Shown here in pieces: positions 7,534 to 15,759 of a stretch of DNA of 64,000 nt; position 1 is the stretch's first letter, and every line of letters starts with the position of its first letter. Source of the stretch: Kitasatospora xanthocidica (GTDB lineage: Bacteria > Actinomycetota > Actinomycetes > Streptomycetales > Streptomycetaceae). Made by a program: the position numbers and the translations under genes. The stretch lies in contig NZ_BNBY01000004.1 in assembly GCF_014656195.1 (NCBI RefSeq), positions 124,001-188,000 of the forward strand, read 5' to 3'. The notes under the pieces are model-generated. The model saw only the letters and a program-made list of their open reading frames with translations, ran no database searches and was not told the origin of the DNA.

Positions 7534-8215
7534 CCACGAGGCGGCCGCCGTCCGGGCCGGTCGCGAGCTGGAGGAGGCGACCCCGCAGGAGATCCTGGCC
7601 TGGGCCGCCGAGACCTTCGGCAAGCGGTTCTGCGTCACCTCCTCCATGGAGGACGCGGTCGTCGCCCACCTCGCCTCCTCGGTGTTCCCCGGTGTGGACG
7701 TGGTGTTCCTGGACACCGGCTACCACTTCCCGGAGACCATCGGCACCCGTGACGCGGTGGCCGCGACCATGCCGGTCAACGTCATCACGCTCACCCCGCT
7801 GAAGACGGTGGCCGAGCAGGACGCCGAGCACGGGCCGGCCCTGCACGACCGCGACCCGGACCTGTGCTGCTCGCTGCGCAAGGTCGAGCCGCTCAACCGC
7901 GGTCTCGGCGGGTACGACGCCTGGGCCACCGGCCTGCGCCGCGACGAGTCGCCGACCCGGGCGAACACCCCGGTGGTCTCCTGGGACCCCAAGCGCCGCA
8001 AGGTCAAGATCGCGCCGATCGCCCGGTGGACGCAGGAGGACGTGGACGCCTACGTCGCCGCCAACGGCGTGCTGCTCAACCCGCTGCTGTGGGAGGGCTA
8101 CACGTCGATCGGCTGCTCGCCGCTGTCCTGCACCCGCAAGCCCGCCGAGGGCGAGGACGCCCGGGCCGGCCGCTGGTCGGGCTCCGGCAAGACCGAGTGC
8201 GGCATCCACCTCTGA
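7514..8215 (+). CDS. cysH: Adenylyl- or phosphoadenylyl-sulfate reductase
   Basis: Protein of 233 residues that reduces APS (or PAPS) to sulfite with thioredoxin. It has an N-terminal SSMEDAVVAHL nucleotide loop, LDTGYHFPET, and the CC pair of 4Fe-4S type reductases (Cys118-Cys119, LCCSLRKVEPL). The catalytic KTECGIH motif (Cys230) is intact. The second cluster pair normally reads CxxC, but here it is Cys201-S-P-L-S-Cys206, two residues longer. GGGGGGA precedes ATG 7514. Presence of the cluster cysteines suggests APS as substrate, although cysC is next in the operon. The odd cluster motif is listed as a finding. Confidence 0.9.
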   Translation: MSSTATDHEAAAVRAGRELEEATPQEILAWAAETFGKRFCVTSSMEDAVVAHLASSVFPGVDVVFLDTGYHFPETIGTRDAVAATMPVNVITLTPLKTVAEQDAEHGPALHDRDPDLCCSLRKVEPLNRGLGGYDAWATGLRRDESPTRANTPVVSWDPKRRKVKIAPIARWTQEDVDAYVAANGVLLNPLLWEGYTSIGCSPLSCTRKPAEGEDARAGRWSGSGKTECGIHL

Positions 8216-8300
8216 CCACCCTGATCGGCCACCCGCCCGACCACCCCGCCCGTCCACCCGCTCGACCACCCCGCCCGACCACCCCGTAAGGACTGACACC

Positions 8301-8897
8301 GTGACAGCTCACACCCTGGCCGCCGACGGAGCCGCAGAGGCGGCCCCCACGGCCGGCCCCTGCGAGCGCGGCGCCACCGTGTGGCTGACCGGGCTGCCGA
8401 GCGCCGGCAAGACCACGCTGGCCTTCGCGCTGGCCGATCGGCTGCGCGCCGAGGGCCACAAGGTCGAGGTCCTGGACGGCGACGAGATCCGCGAGTTCCT
8501 CTCCAAGGGCCTCGGCTTCTCCCGCGAGGACCGGCACACCAACGTCACCCGGATCGGCTTCGTCGCCGAGAAGCTCGCCGCCAACGGCGTCAAGGTGCTC
8601 GCCCCGGTGATCGCCCCGTTCGCCGACTCCCGCGCCGCCGTGCGCGAACGGCACGCCGCGGCCGGCACCGACTTCCTGGAGATCCACGTCGCCACCCCGG
8701 TGGAGCTGTGCGCCGAACGCGACGTCAAGGGCCTGTACGCCAAGCAGGCGGCCGGCGAGATCTCCGGCCTGACCGGCGTGGACGACCCGTACGAGGCACC
8801 CGTGGACCCCGAGCTGCGGCTGCAGACCCAGGGCCGCGCGGTGGCCGAGAGCGCCGCCGAGCTGCACGCCTTCCTGACCGAGAGGGGCCTCGCATGA
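8301..8897 (+). CDS. cysC: Adenylylsulfate kinase
   Basis: Protein of 198 residues that phosphorylates APS to PAPS. The P-loop is GLPSAGKTT at residues 31-39. Other family signatures are LDGDEIREFLS, FSREDRHTNVTRIGFVAE, and FLEIHVATPVELCAERDVKGLY. The start is GTG 8301 with GTAAGGA 8-14 bases upstream. The 85-base gap before it contains short imperfect repeats of CCACCCCGCCCG. Its TGA overlaps the cysD ATG (ATGA). PAPS may serve sulfotransferases if the neighbouring reductase uses APS. Confidence 0.93.
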   Translation: MTAHTLAADGAAEAAPTAGPCERGATVWLTGLPSAGKTTLAFALADRLRAEGHKVEVLDGDEIREFLSKGLGFSREDRHTNVTRIGFVAEKLAANGVKVLAPVIAPFADSRAAVRERHAAAGTDFLEIHVATPVELCAERDVKGLYAKQAAGEISGLTGVDDPYEAPVDPELRLQTQGRAVAESAAELHAFLTERGLA

Positions 8898-9850
8898 CCA
8901 CCGCGACCGACAGCCCGGTCCGTACCGACGACCCCGGCCAGAATTCAGGGGGGCCTTTCGCGCTGTCCCACCTGGACGCGCTGGAGGCCGAGTCGGTGCA
9001 CATCTTCCGCGAGGTCGCGGGGGAGTTCGAGCGCCCGGTGATCCTCTTCTCCGGCGGCAAGGACTCCATCGTCATGCTGCACCTGGCGCTCAAGGCCTTC
9101 GCGCCCGCGCCGGTGCCCTTCTCCCTCCTGCACGTCGACACCGGGCACAACTTCCCCGAGGTCATCGCCTACCGCGACCGCGTCGCGGCCGAGCACAACC
9201 TGCGCCTGCACGTCGCCCACGTCCAGGACTTCATCGACGACGGCCGGCTGCGCGAGCGCCCGGACGGCACCCGCAACCCGCTGCAGACCGTGCCGCTGCT
9301 GGACGCCATCGAGTCCAACCGCTTCGACGCGGTCTTCGGCGGCGGCCGCCGCGACGAGGAGAAGGCCCGCGCCAAGGAGCGCGTCTTCTCCCTGCGCGAC
9401 GAGTTCGGCGCCTGGGACCCGCGCCGCCAGCGCCCCGAACTGTGGTCGCTGTACAACGGCCGGCACGCCGTCGGCGAGCACGTGCGGGTCTTCCCGCTGT
9501 CCAACTGGACCGAGCTGGACGTCTGGCAGTACATCGAGCGCGAGGGCATCGAGCTCCCGGAGATCTACTACGCCCACGAGCGCGACGTCTTCGCCCGCAG
9601 CGGCATGTGGCTGACCGCCGGCGAGTGGGGCGGCCCCAAGGACAACGAGCCGGTCGAGCGGCGGCTGATCCGCTACCGCACCGTCGGCGACATGTCCTGC
9701 ACCGGCGCCGTCGACTCCGACGCCACCACCATCCAGGCCGTGATCGCGGAGATCGCCGCCAGCCGCCTCACCGAGCGCGGCGCCACCCGCGCCGACGACA
9801 AGCTGTCCGAGGCCGCGATGGAAGACCGCAAGCGCGAGGGGTACTTCTAA
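8894..9850 (+). CDS. cysD: Sulfate adenylyltransferase subunit 2
   Basis: Protein of 318 residues, the catalytic subunit of ATP sulfurylase, which makes APS from ATP and sulfate. The PP-loop SGGKDS lies at residues 53-58. The signatures HVDTGHNFPEV, GGGRRDEEKARAKER and PLSNWTELDVWQYIERE are present, and it ends in DRKREGYF as in the family. It starts within the cysC stop (ATGA overlap) and its TAA shares one base with the cysN ATG, so the three genes are translationally coupled. Confidence 0.95.
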   Translation: MTTATDSPVRTDDPGQNSGGPFALSHLDALEAESVHIFREVAGEFERPVILFSGGKDSIVMLHLALKAFAPAPVPFSLLHVDTGHNFPEVIAYRDRVAAEHNLRLHVAHVQDFIDDGRLRERPDGTRNPLQTVPLLDAIESNRFDAVFGGGRRDEEKARAKERVFSLRDEFGAWDPRRQRPELWSLYNGRHAVGEHVRVFPLSNWTELDVWQYIEREGIELPEIYYAHERDVFARSGMWLTAGEWGGPKDNEPVERRLIRYRTVGDMSCTGAVDSDATTIQAVIAEIAASRLTERGATRADDKLSEAAMEDRKREGYF

Positions 9851-11193
9851 TGAGCACGACCATCGAGACCACCGCCACCTCGCTGCTGCGCTTCGCCACC
9901 GCCGGCTCCGTCGACGACGGCAAGTCCACCCTCGTCGGCCGGCTGCTGCACGACTCCAAGTCGGTGCTGGCCGACCAGCTGGAGGCCGTCGAGCACGCCT
10001 CCCGCAACCGCGGCCAGGAGACGCCCGACCTGGCGCTGCTCACCGACGGCCTGCGCGCCGAACGCGAGCAGGGCATCACCATCGACGTCGCCTACCGCTA
10101 CTTCGCCACCCCCCGGCGCCGGTTCATCCTCGCCGACACCCCCGGGCACGTGCAGTACACCCGCAACATGGTGACCGGCGCCTCCACCGCGGAGCTCGCC
10201 GTCGTCCTGGTCGACGCCCGCAACGGCGTCGTCGAGCAGACCCGCCGGCACGCCGCCGTCGCCGCGCTGCTGCGGGTGCCGCACGTGGTGCTGGCCGTCA
10301 ACAAGATGGACCTGGTCGACTACGCGGAGCCCGTCTTCGCCGCCATCGCCGCGGAGTTCACCGCCTACGCCGCCTCGCTCGGCGTCAAGGACGTGCTGGC
10401 GGTCCCGATCTCCGCCCTCGCCGGCGACAACGTCGTCGAGCCCTCCGCGCACATGGACTGGTACGGCGGCCCGACCCTGCTGGAGCACCTGGAGACGGTG
10501 CCGGTCGGCAGCGACCCCAGCGCCGAACCGGCCCGCTTCCCGGTCCAGTACGTGATCCGCCCGCAGACCGAGGAGCACCCCGACTACCGCGGCTACGCCG
10601 GCCAGCTGGCCTCCGGCGTGCTGCGCGTCGGCGACCCCGTCACCGTCCTGCCCTCCGGCCTCACCACCACCGTCGCCGGTATCGACGCCCTCGGCCGGTC
10701 GACCGACATCGCCTGGGCCCCGCAGTCCGTCACCGTCCGGCTCACCGACGACCTCGACATCTCCCGCGGCGACCTGCTCGCCGCCGGCCCGGCCCCCGCG
10801 CCGACCAAGGACATCGAGGCCACCGTCAGCCACCTCAACGAGCGGCCGCTGCGCGCCGGGGACAAGGTGCTGCTCAAGCACACCACCCGCACCGTGCGCG
10901 CCCTCGTCAAGGAGATCTCCTACCGGATCGCTCTGCCGACCAAGCCTGGCGACACGCTCGAACAGCGCTCCGGCGCCGAGGGGCTGAACGTCAACGACAT
11001 CGGCCACGTGGTGCTGCGCACCGCCGAGCCGCTGGCCCTCGACACCTACTCCGCCAACCGTCGCACCGGCTCCTTCCTGCTGATCGACCCGGCCGACGGC
11101 ACCACCCTCACCGCCGGCATGGCGGGCGAGGCCTTCGAGACCGTACGCACCACCGACGCACCCGACGCACCCCAAGAGGAGGACTGGGTCTGA
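9850..11193 (+). CDS. cysN: Sulfate adenylyltransferase subunit 1 (GTPase)
   Basis: Protein of 447 residues, the regulatory GTPase partner of CysD. The G-motifs are clear: G1 GSVDDGKST (residues 19-27), G3 DTPGH (96-100) and G4 NKMD (151-154). They are followed by EF-Tu-like beta-barrel domains. The size fits a stand-alone CysN without a fused CysC kinase domain, in keeping with the separate cysC gene. The ATG overlaps the cysD stop by one base. TGA at 11191-11193 overlaps another ATG opening a short frame. Confidence 0.95.
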   Translation: MSTTIETTATSLLRFATAGSVDDGKSTLVGRLLHDSKSVLADQLEAVEHASRNRGQETPDLALLTDGLRAEREQGITIDVAYRYFATPRRRFILADTPGHVQYTRNMVTGASTAELAVVLVDARNGVVEQTRRHAAVAALLRVPHVVLAVNKMDLVDYAEPVFAAIAAEFTAYAASLGVKDVLAVPISALAGDNVVEPSAHMDWYGGPTLLEHLETVPVGSDPSAEPARFPVQYVIRPQTEEHPDYRGYAGQLASGVLRVGDPVTVLPSGLTTTVAGIDALGRSTDIAWAPQSVTVRLTDDLDISRGDLLAAGPAPAPTKDIEATVSHLNERPLRAGDKVLLKHTTRTVRALVKEISYRIALPTKPGDTLEQRSGAEGLNVNDIGHVVLRTAEPLALDTYSANRRTGSFLLIDPADGTTLTAGMAGEAFETVRTTDAPDAPQEEDWV

Positions 11194-11303
11194 TGCCCAG
11201 CGAGGCGTTCTCGGGCATGGACAAGGAAGGCGGCCGCATCGGCAGCGGCGTCCTCGGCAGCGGCCAGGGCGGCCTGACCCGATGTGCGGGCCGACAGGGC
11301 TGA
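11193..11303 (+). CDS. Short frame (36 codons) overlapping the cysN stop
   Basis: ATG at 11193 overlaps the cysN TGA by one base and opens a 36-codon Gly-rich frame starting MPSEAFSGMD and ending at 11303. It could be a translationally coupled micro-gene or a chance frame. No family was recognised. The remaining 133 bases before ssuA hold no other gene. Confidence 0.25.
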   Translation: MPSEAFSGMDKEGGRIGSGVLGSGQGGLTRCAGRQG

Positions 11304-11436
11304 GAACGCCCTGTCACCGGGCTGTCTTCCCCCACAGCCGCCCGGCTTGCCCCGGCACTCCGCTGCCGCGCGCACCACCTTCCGCCCGTCCACCCGGGAC
11401 CGCCTCCTGACGGTCCGTCCGCGAACAGGACTCACC

Positions 11437-12612
11437 ATGGCACCGAACCAGGCACCTTCCCACGGCATTTCCTCCCATGGGCGCACCCGCCCCAACGCCG
11501 GCCGGATCAGACGCACGGCGGCGGCCGCGGCGGCCGGCCTCACCGCGGTGGCCCTGCTGTCGGCCTGCAGCTACGGCTCCAAGGCCGACAAGTCCTCCGA
11601 CACCAAGGCCAACGCGGCGGCCACCGCCGGGGATTCCGGCGCGAAGCTGTCCGCCGACACCGTGAAGATCGGCTACTTCGCCAACCTGACCCACGGCACC
11701 CCGCTGGTCGGCCTCCAGGAGGGCTTCTTCCAGAAGGAGCTGGGCGCCACCCAGGTCAAGACCCAGGTCTTCAACGCCGGCCCCGCCGAGATCGAGGCGC
11801 TCAACGCCGGCTCGATCGACATCGGCTGGATCGGCCCCTCCCCGGCGATCAACGGCTACACCAAGTCCGAGGGCAAGTCGCTGAAGATCATCGGCGGTTC
11901 GGCCTCCGGCGGGGTCAAGCTGGTGGTCAACCCGGACAAGGTCTCCTCCCTGGACGACCTCAAGGGCAAGAAGATCGCCACCCCCCAGCTGGGCAACACC
12001 CAGGACGTGGCGCTGCTCAACTACCTCGCGGGCAAGGGCTACAAGGTCGACGCGGCCTCCGGCGCGGGTGACGTCTCGGTGGTGCGCACCGACAACAAGG
12101 TCACCCCCGACGCCTACAAGTCCGGCTCCATCGACGGCGCCTGGGTCCCCGAGCCCACCGCCTCCAAGCTGGTCACGCTCGGCGCGAAGGTCCTGCTCAA
12201 CGAGAAGGACGTCTGGCCGGACAAGAAGTTCGTGATCACCAACATCATCGTCTCGCAGAAGTTCCTCAAGGAACACCCGGACGTGGTGGAGGCCGTGCTG
12301 CGCGGCTCGGTGAAGACCAACGCCTTCATCAAGGCCAACTCCGACAAGGCCAAGGCCGACGCCAACGAGGCGATCAAGAAGGAGGCCGGGAACGCGCTGG
12401 AGCCGGCCGTCCTCGACCCGGCCTGGGCCGACATCGACTTCCTGGACGACCCGCTGGCGAACACCCTGCAGGCCGAGGCCGACCACGCCGTCACCGCCGG
12501 GCTCCTCAAGAAGCCCAGCCTCAACGGCATCTACGACCTCACCCTGCTGAACAAGGTCCTCGCCGCCCAGGGCCAGGCCGCCGTGGCGGACGCCGGGCTC
12601 GGCACCAAGTAA
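11437..12612 (+). CDS. ssuA: Sulfonate ABC transporter substrate-binding lipoprotein
   Basis: Protein of 391 residues. A basic N-terminus and hydrophobic stretch end in a lipobox LLSAC (Cys near residue 46), so it is a membrane-anchored lipoprotein. The mature part fits SsuA/TauA-type binding proteins: VKIGYFANLTHGTPL at the start, a FNAGPAEIEALNAGSIDIGWIG segment, and SIDGAWVPEP. It would bind aliphatic sulfonates or a related organosulfur compound outside the cell and deliver them to SsuBC. ATG 11437 is chosen from the signal peptide and the AGGA upstream. Position behind cysN supports a sulfur substrate; the exact ligand cannot be read from sequence. Confidence 0.88.
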   Translation: MAPNQAPSHGISSHGRTRPNAGRIRRTAAAAAAGLTAVALLSACSYGSKADKSSDTKANAAATAGDSGAKLSADTVKIGYFANLTHGTPLVGLQEGFFQKELGATQVKTQVFNAGPAEIEALNAGSIDIGWIGPSPAINGYTKSEGKSLKIIGGSASGGVKLVVNPDKVSSLDDLKGKKIATPQLGNTQDVALLNYLAGKGYKVDAASGAGDVSVVRTDNKVTPDAYKSGSIDGAWVPEPTASKLVTLGAKVLLNEKDVWPDKKFVITNIIVSQKFLKEHPDVVEAVLRGSVKTNAFIKANSDKAKADANEAIKKEAGNALEPAVLDPAWADIDFLDDPLANTLQAEADHAVTAGLLKKPSLNGIYDLTLLNKVLAAQGQAAVADAGLGTK

Positions 12613-12771
12613 CGCCCGAGGCACCGCCGTTCGTCCCCGACTCCGCGGTCCGGCCCCCGCCCGCCCCCGGTCGATCCCCGATCGATGCCCACCGGGACGG
12701 GCGGGGCCCGGGCCACGGCCCCGACCCGCAGCCCCCGCAGCCCCGCAGACCACTCACCAGGAGGTGCCCGG

Positions 12772-13575
12772 ATGACCACGGCACTGACCACCTCGGCGGA
12801 CGCCCCCGGCGCCGACGCCCACGGCGGCGCGCCCGCCGTCCGGATCTCGCACGTGCACAAGTCCTTCGGCCGCCCCGGAGCGCAGACCCACGTCCTGGAC
12901 GACATCACCCTCGACGTCGCGCCCGGCGAGTTCGTCACCCTGCTCGGCGCCTCGGGCTGCGGCAAGTCCACCCTGCTCAACCTGGTCGCCGGCCTCGACA
13001 AGCCGAGCGCCGGCGCCATCGAGGTCACCGGCGGCCGCCCCGCCCTGATGTTCCAGGAGCACGCGCTGTTCCCCTGGCTCACCGCCGGGAAGAACATCGA
13101 ACTCGCCCTCAAGCTGGCCGGCCTGCCCCGCCCCGAGCGCCGCCCCGAAGCCGAGCGGCTGCTCGAACTCGTCCGCCTGCAGGGCGCGTACGGCAAGCGG
13201 GTGCACGAGCTGTCCGGCGGCATGCGCCAGCGCGTGGCGATGGCCCGGGCGCTCGCCCAGGGCAGCAAGGTGCTGCTGATGGACGAGCCGTTCGCCGCGC
13301 TCGACGCCATCACCCGCGACGTGCTGCACGACGAGATCACCCGGATCTGGGCCGAACGGCAGCTCTCCGTCCTCTTCGTCACCCACAACGTCCGCGAGGC
13401 CGTACGGCTCGCCCAGCGGGTCGTGCTGCTCTCCTCCCGCCCCGGCCGGGTCGCCCGCGAGTGGCGGATCGACCTGCCGCAGCCGCGCCGCATCGAGTCC
13501 TCCGGCGTCGCCGACCTGTCCATCGAGATCACCGAAGAACTGCGTGGGGAGATCCGTCGCCATGGCCAGCACTGA
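12772..13575 (+). CDS. ssuB: Sulfonate ABC transporter ATP-binding protein
   Basis: ABC ATPase of 267 residues. Walker A GASGCGKST lies at residues 59-67, a Q-loop follows (FQEHALFPWLT), the signature is LSGGMRQR, Walker B is VLLMDEPFAALD and the switch His is in FVTHNVREAV. It powers the SsuC permease. AGGAGG sits 7 bases before ATG 12772. It overlaps ssuC by 14 bases. The N-terminal ~20 residues are an unconserved Ala-rich extension. Confidence 0.92.
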   Translation: MTTALTTSADAPGADAHGGAPAVRISHVHKSFGRPGAQTHVLDDITLDVAPGEFVTLLGASGCGKSTLLNLVAGLDKPSAGAIEVTGGRPALMFQEHALFPWLTAGKNIELALKLAGLPRPERRPEAERLLELVRLQGAYGKRVHELSGGMRQRVAMARALAQGSKVLLMDEPFAALDAITRDVLHDEITRIWAERQLSVLFVTHNVREAVRLAQRVVLLSSRPGRVAREWRIDLPQPRRIESSGVADLSIEITEELRGEIRRHGQH

Positions 13576-14479
13576 CACCACCCCCGTCCTGGAGAAGACC
13601 GACCGGGCCGGGAAGGCCCCGAGCGACACCGCCGACGTCGGCGCGGGCCTGGACGCCCTCGACGCCGTCACCGCCCACCGCGGCTCGATCGGCCAGGCCC
13701 TGCGCACCAAGGCGCTGCCGCCGCTGATCGGCGTGCTCGTCGTGCTCGCGCTCTGGCAGGGGGCGTACAGCCTGCACGTCACCTCGTCGTACAAGCTGCC
13801 CAGCCCGGCGGACGTGTGGCGCTCCGCGCAGGACCTCTGGTACCAGGGCACGCTGTTCTCGATCATCTGGACCAGCGTCTGGCGCGGCCTGTCCGGCTTC
13901 CTGCTCGCCGTGGTCATCGGCACCCCGATCGGGCTGGTGGTCGCCCGGATCAGGCCGGTGCGCACCGCGATAGGCCCGGTCCTGCAGGGCCTGCAGTCGC
14001 TGCCCTCGGTCGCCTGGGTGCCCGCCGCGGTCATCTGGCTCGGCATCAACGACCAGATGATGTACGCGGTGATCCTGCTGGGCGCCGTCCCCTCCATCGC
14101 CAACGGCCTGGTGGCCGGCATCGACCAGGTGCCGCCGCTGTTCCTGCGGGCCGGACGCACCATCGGCGCCACCGGCCTGACCGGCGCCCGGCACGTGCTG
14201 ATCCCGGCCGCGCTGCCCGGCTACCTGGCCGGCCTCAAGCAGGGCTGGGCGTTCTCCTGGCGCTCGCTGATGGCCGCCGAACTGGTCGCCTCCTCCCCCG
14301 ACCTGGGCCGGGGCCTCGGCCGCTTCCTGGAGGACCAGCGCGAGTTCTCCGACATGTCCGGGGTGCTGCTCGGCATCATCCTGATCCTGTTCGTCGGCAT
14401 CGCCATCGAGCTGCTGGTGTTCACCCCGGTCGAGCGCCGGGTGCTGCGCAACCGCGGCCTGCTGGCCACCGGCAAGTGA
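13562..14479 (+). CDS. ssuC: Sulfonate ABC transporter permease
   Basis: Permease of 305 residues with about six membrane helices after a ~50-residue cytoplasmic N-terminus. The EAA-type coupling loop is visible as AGRTIGATGLTGARHVLIPAALPGY near residues 195-220. Family landmarks LPSPADVW and QSLPSVAWVPAAVIWLG are present. It starts 14 bases inside ssuB, and a chelatase gene follows 10 bases after its stop. Confidence 0.92.
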   Translation: MASTDTTPVLEKTDRAGKAPSDTADVGAGLDALDAVTAHRGSIGQALRTKALPPLIGVLVVLALWQGAYSLHVTSSYKLPSPADVWRSAQDLWYQGTLFSIIWTSVWRGLSGFLLAVVIGTPIGLVVARIRPVRTAIGPVLQGLQSLPSVAWVPAAVIWLGINDQMMYAVILLGAVPSIANGLVAGIDQVPPLFLRAGRTIGATGLTGARHVLIPAALPGYLAGLKQGWAFSWRSLMAAELVASSPDLGRGLGRFLEDQREFSDMSGVLLGIILILFVGIAIELLVFTPVERRVLRNRGLLATGK

Positions 14480-14489
14480 GGCACCGCTG

Positions 14490-15218
14490 ATGCCCGCCCT
14501 CCTCCTCATCGCCCACGGCAGCCGCGACCCGCGCCACGCCGCGACCGTGGCCGCGCTCGTCGAGGAGGTGCGGGCCCAGCGGCCCGGCGTCGAGGTCGCC
14601 ACCGCCTATCTGGACCACTGCGCGCCGCGGATCCCGCAGGTGGTCGGCCGGCTGGCGGACGCGGTGGCCGTCCCACTGCTGCTCAACCGGGCGTTCCACG
14701 CCAAGCACGACATCCCCGCCGCCCTGCGCGCCGCCGGCTCCCGACTGCCGGTCGCGGACGTGCTCGGTCCGTCCCCATTGCTGCTCGCCGCCCTGGACCG
14801 CCGGCTCGCCGCAGCCGGCCTGGACGTCTCCTCCCCTGCCGTCCGTTCCAGCACCGGCGTGGTGCTCGCCGCCGCGGGCTCCTCCGACCCGGCCGCCGGC
14901 GCCGCGACCCGCGCGGTGGCCGCCGAGTGGCGGCGCACCCGCGGCTGGGCCGCCGTCGAGGTCGCCCAGGCCTCCGCCGCCGGCCCCCGCGTCCCCGACG
15001 CCCTCGCCGCCCTGCGCGCCGCGGGCGCCACCCGCACGGCCGTCGCCCCCTACCTGCTCGCCCCCGGCCTCCTGCCCGACCGCATCGCGGCGGCATCGGA
15101 CGGCGCCGACGTCCTGGCCGACGTCCTCGGCCCCGCCCCCGAACTGGCCGCCCTCCTCCTGGAGCGCTACGACGAGGCCCGCCACACGGCGTCGGCCGTC
15201 CCGGCCCTCACCGCCTGA
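14490..15218 (+). CDS. Sirohydrochlorin chelatase (CbiX type)
   Basis: Protein of 242 residues with two CbiX-like halves. The first contains LLIAHGSRDPRH (metal-binding His) and LNRAFHAKHDIP; the second begins near VVLAAAGSSDP, where the His is missing. CbiX/SirB enzymes insert Fe or Co into sirohydrochlorin. Next to sulfite reductase and the sulfonate transporter, the likely role is iron insertion to make siroheme for SirA. It lies 10 bases after ssuC, so it is probably co-transcribed. It ends 12 bases from the convergent RHH gene, with no obvious terminator between them. Confidence 0.85.
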   Translation: MPALLLIAHGSRDPRHAATVAALVEEVRAQRPGVEVATAYLDHCAPRIPQVVGRLADAVAVPLLLNRAFHAKHDIPAALRAAGSRLPVADVLGPSPLLLAALDRRLAAAGLDVSSPAVRSSTGVVLAAAGSSDPAAGAATRAVAAEWRRTRGWAAVEVAQASAAGPRVPDALAALRAAGATRTAVAPYLLAPGLLPDRIAAASDGADVLADVLGPAPELAALLLERYDEARHTASAVPALTA

Positions 15219-15230
15219 GCGGGGACGGGG

Positions 15231-15614
15231 TCACCGAGACCTCTTCTCCGCCTCGTGCATGCGTTCGGCGCGCCCGACGGCATCCCAACTCGGTGCCTGC
15301 TCGAAGGTCAAGGCGATCCGGGCCGCACGCTCCTGCTTCCGGTGCTGCTGGTACCGCGCGACCGCTGCGGCGATCACGCTCAACGGCAGCGGTTCGTCCG
15401 TGTCCGCGATGGCGGCCTCGATCCACTCCCGCATGATGGCGGTCGGCTTCAACCCCCGCTCCCGAGCCCGACGCCGCACCTCGTCCATCACCGGCTTCGG
15501 CAGCCGCAGCGAAGTGGTGATCATCACCAACTCGGCGGGCTCGGAGCCGGCGGTCGTCCCGCACACCCTGTCGTGCTCGGCGGTCGCTTCCGCCCCCGCG
15601 TCGTCGTCCGTCAC
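15231..15614 (-). CDS. Ribbon-helix-helix (CopG-like) DNA-binding protein
   Basis: Protein of 127 residues. After a ~30-residue acidic start comes a ribbon-helix-helix fold: a short strand ITTSLRLPKPVMDEVRRRA, then RGLKPTAIMREWIEAAI, roughly residues 31-70. The rest is a helical extension. RHH proteins of this size act as autorepressing antitoxins or small regulators. No toxin gene is adjacent. GTG 15614 has GGAGGG close upstream; ATG at 15524 is a weaker alternative. Confidence 0.6.
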   Translation of the reverse strand: MTDDDAGAEATAEHDRVCGTTAGSEPAELVMITTSLRLPKPVMDEVRRRARERGLKPTAIMREWIEAAIADTDEPLPLSVIAAAVARYQQHRKQERAARIALTFEQAPSWDAVGRAERMHEAEKRSR

Positions 15615-15713
15615 CCGCTGCCCTCCGTTCGTTCCGCAATGAAGCCTGCCACCGGCACACGCACGCGACTGGCTTCCCGTCACTCGGACGAATGACGGCG
15701 CCCGGGAGCAGTG

Positions 15714-15745
15714 ACGGCGCGCGCGGCGGGGGCCGCGCGCGCCGT
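15714..15745. terminator. Terminator after the first lectin gene
   Basis: ACGGCGCGCGCGGC (15714-15727) and GCCGCGCGCGCCGT (15732-15745) form a perfect 14-bp stem with a 4-base loop, directly downstream of the minus-strand lectin gene ending at 15760. Confidence 0.8.
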
Positions 15746-15759
15746 GGGGGCGGTGCCGG

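Noticed and set aside
11193..11303. cysC-like kinase fusion remnant after cysN
   Set aside because: The 36-codon Gly-rich frame lacks a P-loop and any kinase motif, and an intact cysC lies upstream.
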